From assembly GCA_021307315.1 (NCBI GenBank), contig JAJSPD010000037.1, positions 124,001 through 188,000 on the forward strand: a stretch of 64,000 bases of DNA, read 5' to 3'. This DNA is from Bisporella sp. PMI_857 (Eukaryota; Ascomycota; Leotiomycetes; Helotiales; Helotiaceae). The notes under the pieces are model-generated. The model ran no database searches, had not been told where the DNA came from, and saw only the letters and a list, made by a program, of their open reading frames with translations. Positions 47,232 to 58,500 of this stretch are shown one piece after another. Position numbers and translations under genes: made by a program. How positions within the stretch are numbered: position 1 is the stretch's first letter; the number at the start of each line of letters is the position of its first letter.

Positions 47232-49393
47232 ATGGCTACCGAATATGACTTCATAATTGTGGGCGGTTCGTCATTCCCATCCCCTTTACTCCTCATGCCT
47301 AAAAGAGTATTATAGCTGGTCCGTCTGGCAGTGCGCTCGCCTCCCGCCTCGCTCGCACCTCTGGTGCGCCCTCCGTTCTTCTTATCGAGGCTGGAGGCTC
47401 GAACAAATCCTCTTCGCTTCGTGTCCCAGGAGACCGCTTTACACTTGCTTTCACGCAACCAACACTCAATTGGGGCTACAAAACAGTCCCGCAAACTCAT
47501 CTCCACGGCCAAGAAATCGATTATTCGCGCGGAAAAGGCCTGGGCGGGAGTAGCTCAATCAATTTTATGTGCTGGTTGGTGGGCGCGAGGGATGATTTCG
47601 ATGAGTGGGCGAAGAGGGTTGGTGATCAGGCATGGAGTTGGGAGAATGTTAAGGAGAGGTTTAAAAAGCTAGAGAGCTTTCATGGAGACGTACCACAAGA
47701 GGTGAGGAAGTATATCAACCCAAAAACGGAAGGTCGGTTCCTTGCTTCACATATTATAGGAAGTGAGGGTGCTGACAAGTATAGATCATGGGACCGATGG
47801 ACCTATTAACTTAAGCTATGCCTTGAAGTGGGAGAAGGGGCTTATCGACGTATTCGATGCTGCGAATGAGATGGGATTGGGTGTGAATCCTGAGTACGTC
47901 GTCATAGCATCAGCGAACGCAAGCTGTTGACGAAGTGGACTTTACTGAACATTAAATTATAGCATCAACTCAGGTAACCCACTAGGCATGGGCATTGGAG
48001 CATCAACCATGTACCAAGGGTCTCGAGTTACATCCAGCGCATATCTAGAGAACGCGCCAGCCAACTTGACCATCGTAACCGATACTCTTGTTGCTAAAGT
48101 ACTCTTGTCCGGAAAGAAAGCCATCGGCATCAAAACGATGGTTGGTAAAGAATTTTTTGCGAAGAAAGATGTCATTTTGTCTGGAGGTGCACTGAACACG
48201 CCACAGCTCTTGATGTTGTCCGGAATCGGACCAGCGATAGAGCTTGAGAAACATGGCATCCCAGTAATTGTTGACTCTCCACAAGTGGGCAAGAACTTGC
48301 AAGACCATTGTTTTTCGGCCGCTACCATTCTGCAGAAACCAGGTACGAATGATAGGATGGCGTACGAGTTAAATCCAGAATCTGTGAGTGCAGCGAGAGC
48401 CCAGTATGAAAAAGATAAAACTGGACTCTTGACTGAGCTTTATTGTGGAACACCAATGGGTTGGTTCAAGAACGCTGCGGTTCTCAACTCATCTGAGTTT
48501 AAGGCGTTGGATGAAGATCAAAAGATATTTTTGAGGAGAAGTACAGTACCTAGCTTTGAGTTTGCTACGGTAAGTCCACCCAAGAACACACACTACCATG
48601 GCTAAGAAAGTAGTTCGCACCGCCTCTTCTCGCCGGGGGCTATGAATTTCAAGCCAATGATTCTTACATGACAGCATTGACGTTCGTCATGAATCCTCAG
48701 TCATATGGTGAAGTTATTTTGAACTCGGCGGATCCAACGGACGCGCCGATAATTGATCCTAAGCTCATGTCTCATCCATACGATCGACGTGTGATGATTG
48801 AAGGAATGCGATCATTAATGGAATTCCTTGAGGCTCCTACTTTTAAGAAGACCACAATCAAGCCGATCGGTTGGCCGAAGAGTAAATCTGACGAGGATAT
48901 TTGGGTATGCTTGCCTCCAAGAGGTATATATAATGATAGCTAACGAACACAAGGCTCATGTTTCTGCGAATGTTGGAAGTTCGTGGCATATGTGCAGCAC
49001 GGCCAGGATGGGTAAGAAGGAGGACGAAGACGCTTGTGTGGACCCGGCATTTAGAGTCAAAGGAGTGCGAAACTTGAGAGTGGTGGATCTGAGTGTCATA
49101 CCTTTGCTTCCCAAGTAAGAGCGATTTCCTCTTCTTTATCTGTATTTCTTTGTACCCAAGTTTCCAGTGGAGCCGCACAGTGGTGGTCAACACTTATCCC
49201 GAGAAACCTACATCTGTACCCTTCCTTTCCCCTTCACGAGCATTTACTCGGCCAAGAATGAGCGATTTTCTCTTCTTATTCAGTTGAAGGAATTAACAGT
49301 ATTGGCAGCAACCACACCCAGTCAACAGCATACCTTGTAGGTGAGACAGCGGCAGAGAAATTGATACAAGAGTATGCACTTGAGCCAATCTAG
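47232..49393 (+). CDS. GMC oxidoreductase (choline dehydrogenase/aryl-alcohol oxidase type)
   Basis: Seven exons: 47232-47265, 47316-47732, 47785-47893, 47963-48569, 48614-48904, 48954-49114 and 49309-49393; 567 aa with every phase matching. Intron 1 (GTTCGT donor) splits the FAD-binding GAGPSGSALASRL loop. Other GMC landmarks are IEAGGSN, GKGLGGSSSINFM (GMC signature 1), SGGALNTPQLLMLSGIG (signature 2), DHGTDGPINLSY and the catalytic region SSWHMCSTARMG with His498, followed by NNHTQST. No signal peptide: it starts directly at the Rossmann strand (MATEYDFII), so it is probably intracellular. The family oxidises alcohols with FAD; the exact substrate is open. Last intron is unusually long, 194 bp. 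Confidence 0.9.
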
Positions 49394-49539
49394 TCAGATG
49401 GAATTGTCTAGGGGTGGTCCTGTTGCGGTCAGTCCTGGCGCGATGTGCACAGGAGAATTTAGCAGTGAAGTATTCAATTGGGCAACTGCTTCTCCACAAC
49501 GTAGATAGATTTGTCCGTTACAAAATGTTAGAATGTCCA

Positions 49540-50446
49540 TCAATGCAAAGCAGCATCAACTTTAAGTACATTTCCACCTATTGCGTGCGCGGATATAACT
49601 GTAGATGTTGGACTTCCAACCTCTGGGGAAATTTTTCTTGTAAAGTAACGTTGTACAGTAGTATTTTGTACATCTTTCCGACCTGGAAAGTGCAATACAT
49701 CACCTTTGGGCATGGCATGGCGGAACTTTCGCAATCGGGTCTGGCCGTAAAAAGTGGATACATTGGCCGTCCCTTGAACAGTCACAGGCGGGAAGATGCC
49801 TGGACGACAGTTTCTTAGCAGGTTCCGGGTGAAATATTCTGCCCAATTCGGACACACTTGAGTAGACAAGAGGCTGTGGAAATGGTTGTATCGCATCGTT
49901 TGATCGAAGCTCTTCAGTGTGCGGCCGAGGGTTGATGCAGATATGAGCAGTGCATGCAGGAATAGAGGAACGAGCAGAATTCCGTTGAGCATAGCGCGGA
50001 AGATCTGGAACGGGGATGACCTTGATAGCAGAGGAAGCAGTAATACAACTGGTGCACTACCGGTGTCATCCTTGCACTGATCGGATGGTTGTGAACCCCG
50101 AGCCAGATTCATTGACTTTATACTTAAACGACTTCTTTTCTGGGGACATGTGCAACAACAAAATTGAGGGAAGACATGCCCTACAGCGGGATATTACAGT
50201 CTGAATATTGACATGGCTGCTAGAGGACTGCGTATCTTCAAACAAACTGCTGATGGGGTCCGAAACACGCAGGAGAGGACTCGAAGATAGAACGGAGCGG
50301 GCTGAAAAATCATCAACAGGCCAGCGATATGAATGGGAGAGGTAGCTCTTGGCAAAATCGATTATTTGACTGGGGACCCGCTTAAGGTTATGATGAACGC
50401 CATGGATAGGAGTGTTGGGTAGAGACGGCTTGTCCATACCAGGCAT
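49540..50446 (-). CDS. Hypothetical single-pass membrane protein
   Basis: A two-exon model, 50446-50198 and 50139-49540, joins in phase 0 over a 58-bp intron (GTAATA...CCCCAG) and gives 282 aa. I do not recognise a family. Residues 1-83 are Ser/Pro-rich. A hydrophobic segment around 125-150 (AMLNGILLVPLFLHALLISA) may span a membrane. The remainder has scattered Cys and basic residues. Support is only the length of the joined frame and the clean splice, so this could be a chance model. It is convergent with the GMC gene: the two 3' ends are 146 bp apart. Confidence 0.4.
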
Positions 50447-51204
50447 GCTCGGAGCCGTGGACTGTTATGGCCGAGTGCATTCATTCACTGCTTGGGGAGA
50501 TGGGATCTGCTCTAGTTCTTCGTTCTTCGGCTCCAAGCATATAGTAATATCTTAGCCCCGAGGCAGAGATGTATTGAGATGTACTGTATTGTGCTATATT
50601 GTACTGTGGTAGATTTCATCCTGTAGAACATATCAATGCTTGCTTGTTAAGGACCTGGTCGACGGCAACTCTATCTGTTGTGAGAGCAAAAATGTTGCCA
50701 CCAGAAAAACAAAATTCGAGGAGGTTCACCACCTGAGGCATCCATGACTTAAGCTTTTTCGACCATTCCTCATTAAGCATCGCCCCGGTTCCACCCATCC
50801 AGGCTCCTAGCACGTTTTCATACTATTATTAGATTGCATCGGGCCCCGTTTTCCCCTAGAGTAAACCTTCCATTATCAAAATCGCCACTCCATTATTGGA
50901 CAAGATGACAAGTCAAGAGCCCCGTTTTCAGGCCTTTACCAATTTGCTCCCCACCATATATCAGCTTCGCGATGTGCGCGGATACGCAGCCTCAAGGGTC
51001 TGTTTTGCGCCACAATTCATGCCTCTACCATCCATTAATCTAACCTTCTCTTTTTATCCCAAAGTCGCCGAGCAGCCTGAAAGGAATCTTTATTAGAGCA
51101 ATCTACTCAGGCACAGCTTCTTTTCCAGCCTCAACATCTTCAGTCAGACAACCAGATCCCGCATGGGTTAACACCCCGTAAAGCTCGAATAGCGTTGACC
51201 GGCC
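50447..51204. other. Intergenic region
   Basis: Contains a minus-strand frame at 50616-50813 (65 aa) and a plus-strand frame at 50896-51096, neither with recognisable motifs. Likely the 5' leader of the following gene. Confidence 0.4.
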
Positions 51205-52295
51205 ATGGCGGAATCGTCGTCACCGAGAGTCGAATTCAAAGCAGATGTTATTCCATCTAGTGAAGATGTTGCTGCAGCATTATCCTCAGCCAGCGCGTTG
51301 GCTCGATTCGAGTTTGAACCAGGGAGGGGCAACGAGGCAACAAAGATACTGATGGTAGAATGGGAGGATGATGCAGAAGAAGGTTCGAAAACAGGAGACT
51401 GGGAGGTTTCATGGGAAGGTAAACGGACGGTGCTCTCTGCTCGAGATGGTGCTGATGGAAAGCTTCATCGGATATACTTTTTACTTGGGCCTGGAGTTAG
51501 CATACCACCGGTCGTGAAGCTAGCACAAACGGGAGGGAAGGTCATACAAACAAATCCATTGCCAGCCATTTTTCCGCCTGAGCTGGGAGCTAGTGCAACA
51601 GCAGCTGGAAAACTAGGGGTCCTGCATACTGTTTGGGCAAAGAAAAGGCTATCTGTGTTACAGAAGGAAATCGACAATGAGATGAAAACAAATGGTGAAG
51701 GAGTTGGGCTTCAAATGGCAATGCAGGAGAAACAATGGATTGAAGAAAACTTTGGTGTTGGGCCAAAGGTCGCCCCTGAACTGAGTTCTTCCACGTCACC
51801 TACCAGTCCAAAGACTCCTGGTGGTGGTCGTCTATCAGAAAAGCTCAAAGGTCTGAAACTTGGAACAACAGTGACAGCGCTAAGCGGATCCTCTGGTACG
51901 TATCTTGCACATTAAGGAATCACAGTGACGCTAGCTGACCGTCTATAGGAGGTAACGAATCTGCGAAGTCTGAGCATCCGCTGTCCCCAGATCTTGGGGA
52001 TGTAGCCGTATCTTCATTTGCCCTGTTCCACGGAGCAACGGCTCGTTCGCCACCTCGAACAATCGCGCAAAACCCGCCTGATTATTTGATCGCCCAGCAA
52101 TCCGATTCGCGAGGTGGTAGCCGCATAAACTCCTTAGACGCAGTGACAAGAGGCGACATCCCGAAGCGGGATGACAATGATACCGAGGATGATCTTTTTG
52201 CCGTTCGATTGAGTCCACGGAGCCCAGAGATGACAAAGAGTCCGTTCTCATTTGCAGCAAAAGATACAGTACCTTGGTTAAAAGATAACGAATAA
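51205..52295 (+). CDS. Conserved-looking hypothetical protein
   Basis: Exons 51205-51895 and 51949-52295 (53-bp intron, GTACGT, GCTGAC branch, TATAG) give 345 aa. The N-terminal 130 residues look folded: ARFEFEPGRGNEATKILMVE, DWEVSWEGKRTVL and LHRIYFLLGPGVSIPPVV are compact beta-rich segments. A helix-rich part (AKKRLSVLQKEIDNEM, MQEKQWIEENFG) follows, then Ser/Pro-rich linkers with SPTSPKTPGGG and a disordered C-terminal third. No signal peptide or membrane span. I do not recognise the family. The intron phase and good coding composition support it being real. Confidence 0.7.
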
Positions 52296-53280
52296 GACGA
52301 TCTTAAGCATATAATATGATAGTTCAAACGACTTATGAGGAGTTCTAGGTTGACTTGATATGGCTGGTGGTAGAATTAATCAACACTCGCTATATACCCT
52401 TGCGAATGCTGTTACAGTCAACCTGACTTTAATTGATCATCTTCACCTCAGCTTGGGATGCATATCAGATAATCGACCCTTTTTTTGAGACCGACTGGAT
52501 CACCCGGACTTGATAAGGCAGATGCAAGCTTAGCAAATCACCGCTGTCGTTTTCTCTCAAAATCGAATAGGACTACTTTAGAGATCAGAATTTCAATAAA
52601 AAGTCAAGAGCTGTACTGCAAACCGCGGAAACATACATTGCCTAAGAGCATTGCCTTCTCTCGGCCCATCGTGATGAAAACCGCTCATTCCATTTTTTGA
52701 ATGAGAGAATGAATATCTTAAACTCACAGTTATTCTTGCGATATCTTGTACATATGTGTTATATCACACTGGTGTGATATCTAAAAAACTCTCGTAGCAA
52801 TACAGCTCTTTGCTTACCAATATTGTGACATAGATGTTTTATGATTGGCGTAAACCATGTTCTATTCTGACTTACAGAGTTCGAGTCAGGCATGCACGCC
52901 AAGCTTCAGACTATCACCCTCCTCAAGTATTCTAAATGGCTCAGATGTCATCGGACATATTTACTGAACCTACGATCGCGTGTGTTTCGGAATGAAAGAA
53001 AGTTGAGAAGCCGAATAGTCCAAATGAGGGAAGGGGTCAATCTGGGGTTGAACTCTATTATCAGCAGAAGATGCGAGGGATTGGTGGCGCCTCCGCTGTC
53101 ACAGGTGACCTTCCAAGACTTCAGCTCCTTCGTTGTAAAAGATTCTTAATGGCTAACTTCTCTTGCTAGCGCATGATATAAGACGGGCTTATCTAAGTTT
53201 CCATCTCACCATATAATTCCAACTTCAACAACACTCTCGCATCTCGAAGGCTCTTCATATATATACTACTGTAAGCCGAC
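52296..53280. other. Intergenic region
   Basis: Short frames only. An almost perfect inverted repeat, GTTATATCACACTGGTGTGATATC, lies near 52759-52781. It could be a terminator-like or operator-like element, or chance. Confidence 0.4.
52763..52780. repeat. Short perfect inverted repeat
   Basis: ATATCACACTGGTGTGATAT-type palindrome with arms of about nine bases around a CTGG-like centre, in an intergenic region. Its function is unknown; no gene end or start lies within 450 bp. Confidence 0.45.
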
Positions 53281-55027
53281 ATGGACACCATGGCCACGGT
53301 CGCCTATGCCAAGCTACCAGAAAAGATCTTTGATATGGCCAAAGGTACTCAACTAAGTCAAATACTGGCAGCCTACAATCTATCTCCCCCGGACAAGATC
53401 AGCTTTACATGGGCTTCTATCATAGTAGGGGCTTCGCTGGTCTATATTCCATTATGCTCGGTTCTTCGGTACAGACGAAGGAATACCATGCATAAGCAGT
53501 TGAATTATCCGGACAGAGCTTCCTTCTCTCGAATGACCAATGATGATGCGCAAGCGGTTGTCAAATATCTTGCCACACTAGAATTCCCGACCTTGTATGA
53601 AATGTCTCTCCAGTTCGCTCTGTTCAAGGTAAGCAACTCTGAGAGAGGCTGCTCATTGAGTTGTTAACAATTTGAGAAGACCTATGGAATCCCCACAATA
53701 TCAAGTCTTCTTGTTGATACGAAAGAGTTCTCTTCTCCGGAGAGGTCAAGTAAACGATACGCAGATACGGGTTTGCTCATTAGTGAGTAAGTTCTTGGTA
53801 ACTAACCTCTGCTGAAGAGTGAAAGCTTACTGGACAGGTTTTCTATACACCCTCCCAAGTCAGAACGGGCGGTCAAGGCTATTGCGAGAATGAACTACCT
53901 TCATGGCCACTATCAAAAGGCTGGGAGGATCACCAATGATGATCTCCTTTACACGTTGAGTGGTAGGTTCTTTCCCCTCAGTTTTCGCACTTCTCGATAC
54001 CCAGGCACGCACACAAGGTTCATACATTTATATTTAATTGTCGAATTGCCCTTCGCCTCGAGTCCTTTACTAGCAGTAGTACTTGCTAACTTATTATCTT
54101 TAGTCTTCATTACAGAGCCAATAGCGTAAGCATCCTTCTTGCCCCCCCCCCCCTCCCCCCCCCCCCCCCCAGCTGCGGCCGACAACTCTGATACCCGCCA
54201 TTTATATTTATCGGCAAAAGTATACTAACCTAACCCTGTCAGCTGGGTCGCAAAGTACGAATGGCGCTCCATGACCGAGATGGAAATATGCGCTGTGAGT
54301 ACATTCTGGAAAAGCATGGGCGATGCAATGGGTATCAATTATGAAGGAAGCCTTCCTCGTGCTAGCCATTGGGTTGATGGACTGGAGTTTTATGAGGATA
54401 TCAAGAGCTGGGCCGAAAATTATGAGAAAACCTATATGGTACCTGCTGCGACTAACAAAAAGACGGCTGATGAACTGGTTCCACTGTTATTAACGTATGT
54501 TCCGAATATTTTCCAAACTTCAGCTCGCGCAATGGTTGCAGTTATAATGGGAGATCGTTTGCGTGCTGCTATGATGTAAGTCAGTCAACCTTCCTCAGCC
54601 ACATAATGTTGACCCCGGAATAAGATACCCCATACCATCCAAACCATACTTTCAATGTGCAAGCATCGTCTTCGCCGTCAGGAAATTCATTCTTCGCCAT
54701 CTTTGCCTTCCACGCTACAAAGAAAGCACCCAGATCGGAGACCAGGATCCCAAGACTGGCCGGTACTACCTTAGCACCTACCTCGCGCGGCCGTTCTATA
54801 ACAAGCCTACGTTCTTGAATAGATGGGGGCCAGAAGGATGGCTCGTGCGGTTGCTCGGAGGCGTTGTTCCGGGCAGTGAGGGCAAAAGGTACGAGCCTGA
54901 TGGATATCTGATTTCAGAGGTAGGTCCAGACAGGTTTAGGGATAAGGGAGTGAAGGAGACAGATGCTTATGAGGCGAAATTGAATGCGGAACGACCCAGA
55001 GGATGTCCTTTTGCGTTTGGGAAATAG
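53281..55027 (+). CDS. MpaB-type ER-bound oxygenase (rubber oxygenase catalytic domain)
   Basis: Six exons: 53281-53628, 53680-53786, 53838-53962, 54104-54125, 54243-54575 and 54625-55027; 445 aa, phases consistent. Exon 4 is only 22 nt. A single membrane span lies near residues 41-62 (FTWASIIVGASLVYIPLCSV). The catalytic domain shows RMNYLHGHY, LLYTLSVFITEPIAWV, RSMTEMEICAVSTFWK and LPRASHWVDGLEFYEDI, matching the mpaB/mpaB'/rubber-oxygenase family (formerly DUF2236). MpaB cleaves a farnesyl side chain in mycophenolic acid synthesis, but most homologues have no known substrate and no biosynthetic cluster lies next to this one. The C-terminus has ERPRGCPFAFGK. Confidence 0.87.
54142..54170 (+). 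repeat. Poly-C tract (C12-T-C16) inside an intron
   Basis: A 29-base cytosine run broken by one T lies inside the fourth intron of the MpaB-like gene, immediately before a decoy AG at 54171-54172. The real acceptor is downstream of a perfect TACTAAC branch site. Confidence 0.9.
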
Positions 55028-55642
55028 ATTTGCTAGTTGGCCAGGTTGCGATAACATTTACGAGTGACGGGTAATGACTTGAGCTGCAAATTTATGCACT
55101 GTCATACGGATTTCATGTCTTTCAATATACAGGCGACCTGTGCCAAAAACTGAAGAATCACTTGACCTGATAATGCAACGGCCCGAGAGGCTGAGGTCGT
55201 AAGATTATGCTAGACAAATAGATGCATGGAAAGAAGCTATGTTTTTCACGAACCCAGAAGTAATAGTTTCCGCAGGTGCGTCAGTACAACATCAGACATG
55301 CTCGACTCTGTTTATTCTTTACTCCCTAAACATGCTGTGCAATGTGATGTACTCAGATCGGCAGAAGGTCAATGATGCTTAATAAACTAGAGTTCGTCAC
55401 AAATCACGAAACTCGGTCGATTCAGGTTATTTCAGGAAATTATTACTACTATGCGGAAAAATATATCCTGGATGTCATTATGAAATCTCCCTTTTGTAAG
55501 TTCATCTCTTCCATGCATCCCATGACTACCATTAGTCATGAAGCATCGCTCTATGCAATCCGCAGCCCCTTTATCATACCCTATTATACTATATGAACAG
55601 GTTCCTCTGTCTTAATTTTTCTCTTTCATACGGCGCTGCCCT
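55028..55642. other. Convergent intergenic region
   Basis: The shared 3' space of the MpaB-like gene and the next minus-strand gene. A 74-aa plus-strand frame at 55372-55596 is not supported. Confidence 0.45.
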
Positions 55643-57146
55643 TCAAAATCCAGGTGCTGCGTACTTGCGAGCGCGTTCCATGCAACCAGTACGTCTGAGT
55701 CGTTTCAATTCCGCGTCCACATCCTCATCATCTGTATCTGCAATGGCGTTTTCGACAAATGAATGTAAATAACCTGAGAACACTTCGCCTGGTCTAGGGT
55801 ACTTGGTCTCTTCCTTGGGGTTTTCCTTGTGCTCGTCCTTGTCTGTACCCTTACCTCTACCGCTATCATGACGAGCTATCTCTAGTTTACGATCGTCCCT
55901 GGCACGAGTTGCCTCCTCAGCTCTAGTGCAGCCAAAGGTGAGGGCTACGCCACTATCATTGCGAGCTTCCCTCCAAAGACGCCTCACCTTAACAAACGCT
56001 GCCACCTCCTCAAATATGTCTTCCGCATGACGGGCTGCCTCGGCCTGCATACGAGCTAATTCGGCCATCCTCGCCTCTTCTCTAACTTTCAAAGCTGACA
56101 CACATGCAGCATGTAGATCGAGTGGATCTCGGCGGCGTCTCGGCAAAGCGGCTGGGGGGAAGCAACTTGTATGTGCAAATCTATTAAAGCGGGAAGGAAG
56201 CAGATGCGAGACGGATCCATCTGGGATGTCCAGAATAGCCAGCTCACGAAACTTCTTCTTCCTTGGCTGTAGTGAGTTTGTCGGTGCAGTAGGCGGAGCG
56301 TATTGAACTGAATCAGTGTTAATCTCAGGAGTCTCTTCAGTAATGCTGGTAATTTTCCGGGCGGGCTGCCAACCGATCTTTGAGGGGTGGTACGCAGCCG
56401 GTATTGGAGAACTGGCGTGATAATAGCTCAGAGAATCGCCAAACTTCTGAAAAAATTGGAATCTTGGGAATCCAAAGGTGTGGGTTTGTAAATTGCCATC
56501 TTCCACTTGGTGCGTGAGAGGCTCTGGGTTCGTAGGGCATGTTGGAGGATTAGGGACTTTATAGCAGTATCTGTCTGTATAGGAGGGTCGTTCGAGCTCA
56601 GTAGGATCCTCTTTAATTCCGTATGCTTGTGTAAGTCTGTCACGACGTGACAAGCCAGAATATTCACGGTATGACTGATTGGGGGATTCCTCAGGACGAA
56701 TTCTATATCTAGATCAAATGTAAGCATTTGATAGGAAATATTGCTGTGCTACACGCAATAGAACAATAACGATAAGTCTGAACTTTGACTTACTTATATG
56801 TAATGCTAAAGCTGTTGGCTGCGGTTCTTGTGCCAGTGAGAGCTCCGCCAACATTGGCAGCCCAGTCAATGGTACTATCATATGATTGTGTATTGTTTAG
56901 TTGAAGACCAGGAAGGCTCCTGAAGTGTGCCAACAATCGCTTTCTCTCAAGCCGAACCTTCGCGTCGCTACCAGCAAAGAGTGATAGAATGAACTCGTCG
57001 GTTTCACTAGAGAAAGATGGAATGAGCTTTTTAATAGGCGAGACAGCAATGCTGAACAGCGGCGATACTCTTAAACTAATTGAAAAGATTGACAATGATG
57101 CATTTGAGGACCTCGTCGGGAGGAGCGAGGAGCTTGATAACTCCAT
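55643..57146 (-). CDS. Hypothetical protein with charged coiled-coil region
   Basis: Exons 57146-56794 and 56708-55643 join in phase 2 across an 85-bp intron (GTAAGT...TCTAG) to read NSFSITYK-YRIRPEESPN; 472 aa. The N-terminal 120 residues are Ser/Leu-rich, then come RLERKRLLAHFRSL and DWAANVGGALTGTRTAANSF. The middle is Pro/Thr-rich. Residues about 305-360 form an Ala/Glu/Arg-rich helix (VREEARMAELARMQAEAARH) likely to be coiled coil. The C-terminus is acidic then basic (DTDDEDVDAELKRLRR). I do not recognise the family. The start is uncertain, and an upstream exon could exist. Confidence 0.6.
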
Positions 57147-58500
57147 TCTGACGCTGGCAGCGAGGTTAGGTTAGTAATTAATTGCGTGATGAACAATTAT
57201 TGCACCATCGATGATGCGAATTATATTAAGAGTGTGTGAGGATTGTATGTTATAATGGAAGAAGAAATTAATTGTGACTGTGTGGTGGGAGTAATAATTA
57301 TGGGAATTCTGCGAGAGCCAGAAGATGCGAATACCTTCACGACAAAGCTGAGAAATTCACCTTCTACGAGTCTAGAATACCACAAGAGTACAGCGTAATG
57401 AATGACCATACTCCAGACTCTAGACTCCAGCCTAAACCTCTTTTTTGAATGCTTTGTTTAGAGTATAAGTTCATGTGAATCAGTATGTTATTTTACTTTG
57501 TATTGCTTTGATATTCTTTGGGTCCCAAGGCGTGATTCTATTGCAATAATCAGAGACATAAGGTGAATGCCTGTTTCACTTACAGGAAATAGTTATTAGC
57601 TGTCTTGTGAAAGGCACGAACAAGCCAAACATCCTCAACACTGCTACTTTTGGAGAATGGAAGGCGTCTCCAAAGAAAAGAATAGAAAATCTCAGTACAA
57701 TTGCAAAAATAACAAGATATCAGACCATTCAATTGAATCCGACCAAAATAGCGTATTTGAGTTTAGTAGCTATAAGGAGAATTATAGTCGAAACTGCTCA
57801 GCATCAATCACAGGATAATGGACACCAGGGTTGGGGCTAGGAGAAGGAGAGCAAAATTGCTATTGTGTAGTTTGAGGATCAATTGCATCATAATAATCAT
57901 GCTGAGTCTACTGCTCAGCTTTGAAGTCATGTGAATAAATTTCTCATCTATGTTTGCGCACGCTTTCAAAATGAACTGGTCTGTAGCATAGTGAAATGCT
58001 GACGATCAATACTTTGATAACCTTTGCAGATTGAAGAAGTCATTTCTAACATTTGCTGAGTGAGCTATAAAGGTCAAAGGTTCTGCAAACAAAGACTTCA
58101 TACCTATTTTCGCCCCAAAAAAGGTAACCCCTAAAATTGATCAAAGATTGCTTGCTGGCAGCCATGGTTCAAACAATTGGTGAACTGTCAACATTACTTC
58201 CATGAGGAGCAATTGAAGGGCCATGAAGTTTCTGCAGCGGGGACTAAGCTATTGTATTATAAGTATGATATATCTAGAGGGTGGTAAGTTCCGCTGGAAG
58301 AAAAGTACGATCTATGGATCATGATTTTTGATATCTCTTGAAGTGTAAATTTGAACTGTGGTTGCTTGTTGATGCCCCTCGCTAACCGAGCTTGGCACCT
58401 GTCCCACTTTTCTCATGGAGCTTCAAGCAGCTCCATACTTGGTTTGAGGCTCAGTCCAGCCTCAAGCAACAACCATCCTTTCGCATTTGCACAATCAGCC
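57147..58500. other. Intergenic region
   Basis: Divergent promoter space between the coiled-coil gene and VMA5. A 77-aa plus-strand frame at 57607-57840 shows no motif. A frame extension upstream of VMA5 to 58351 is open but unlike the family. Confidence 0.45.
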
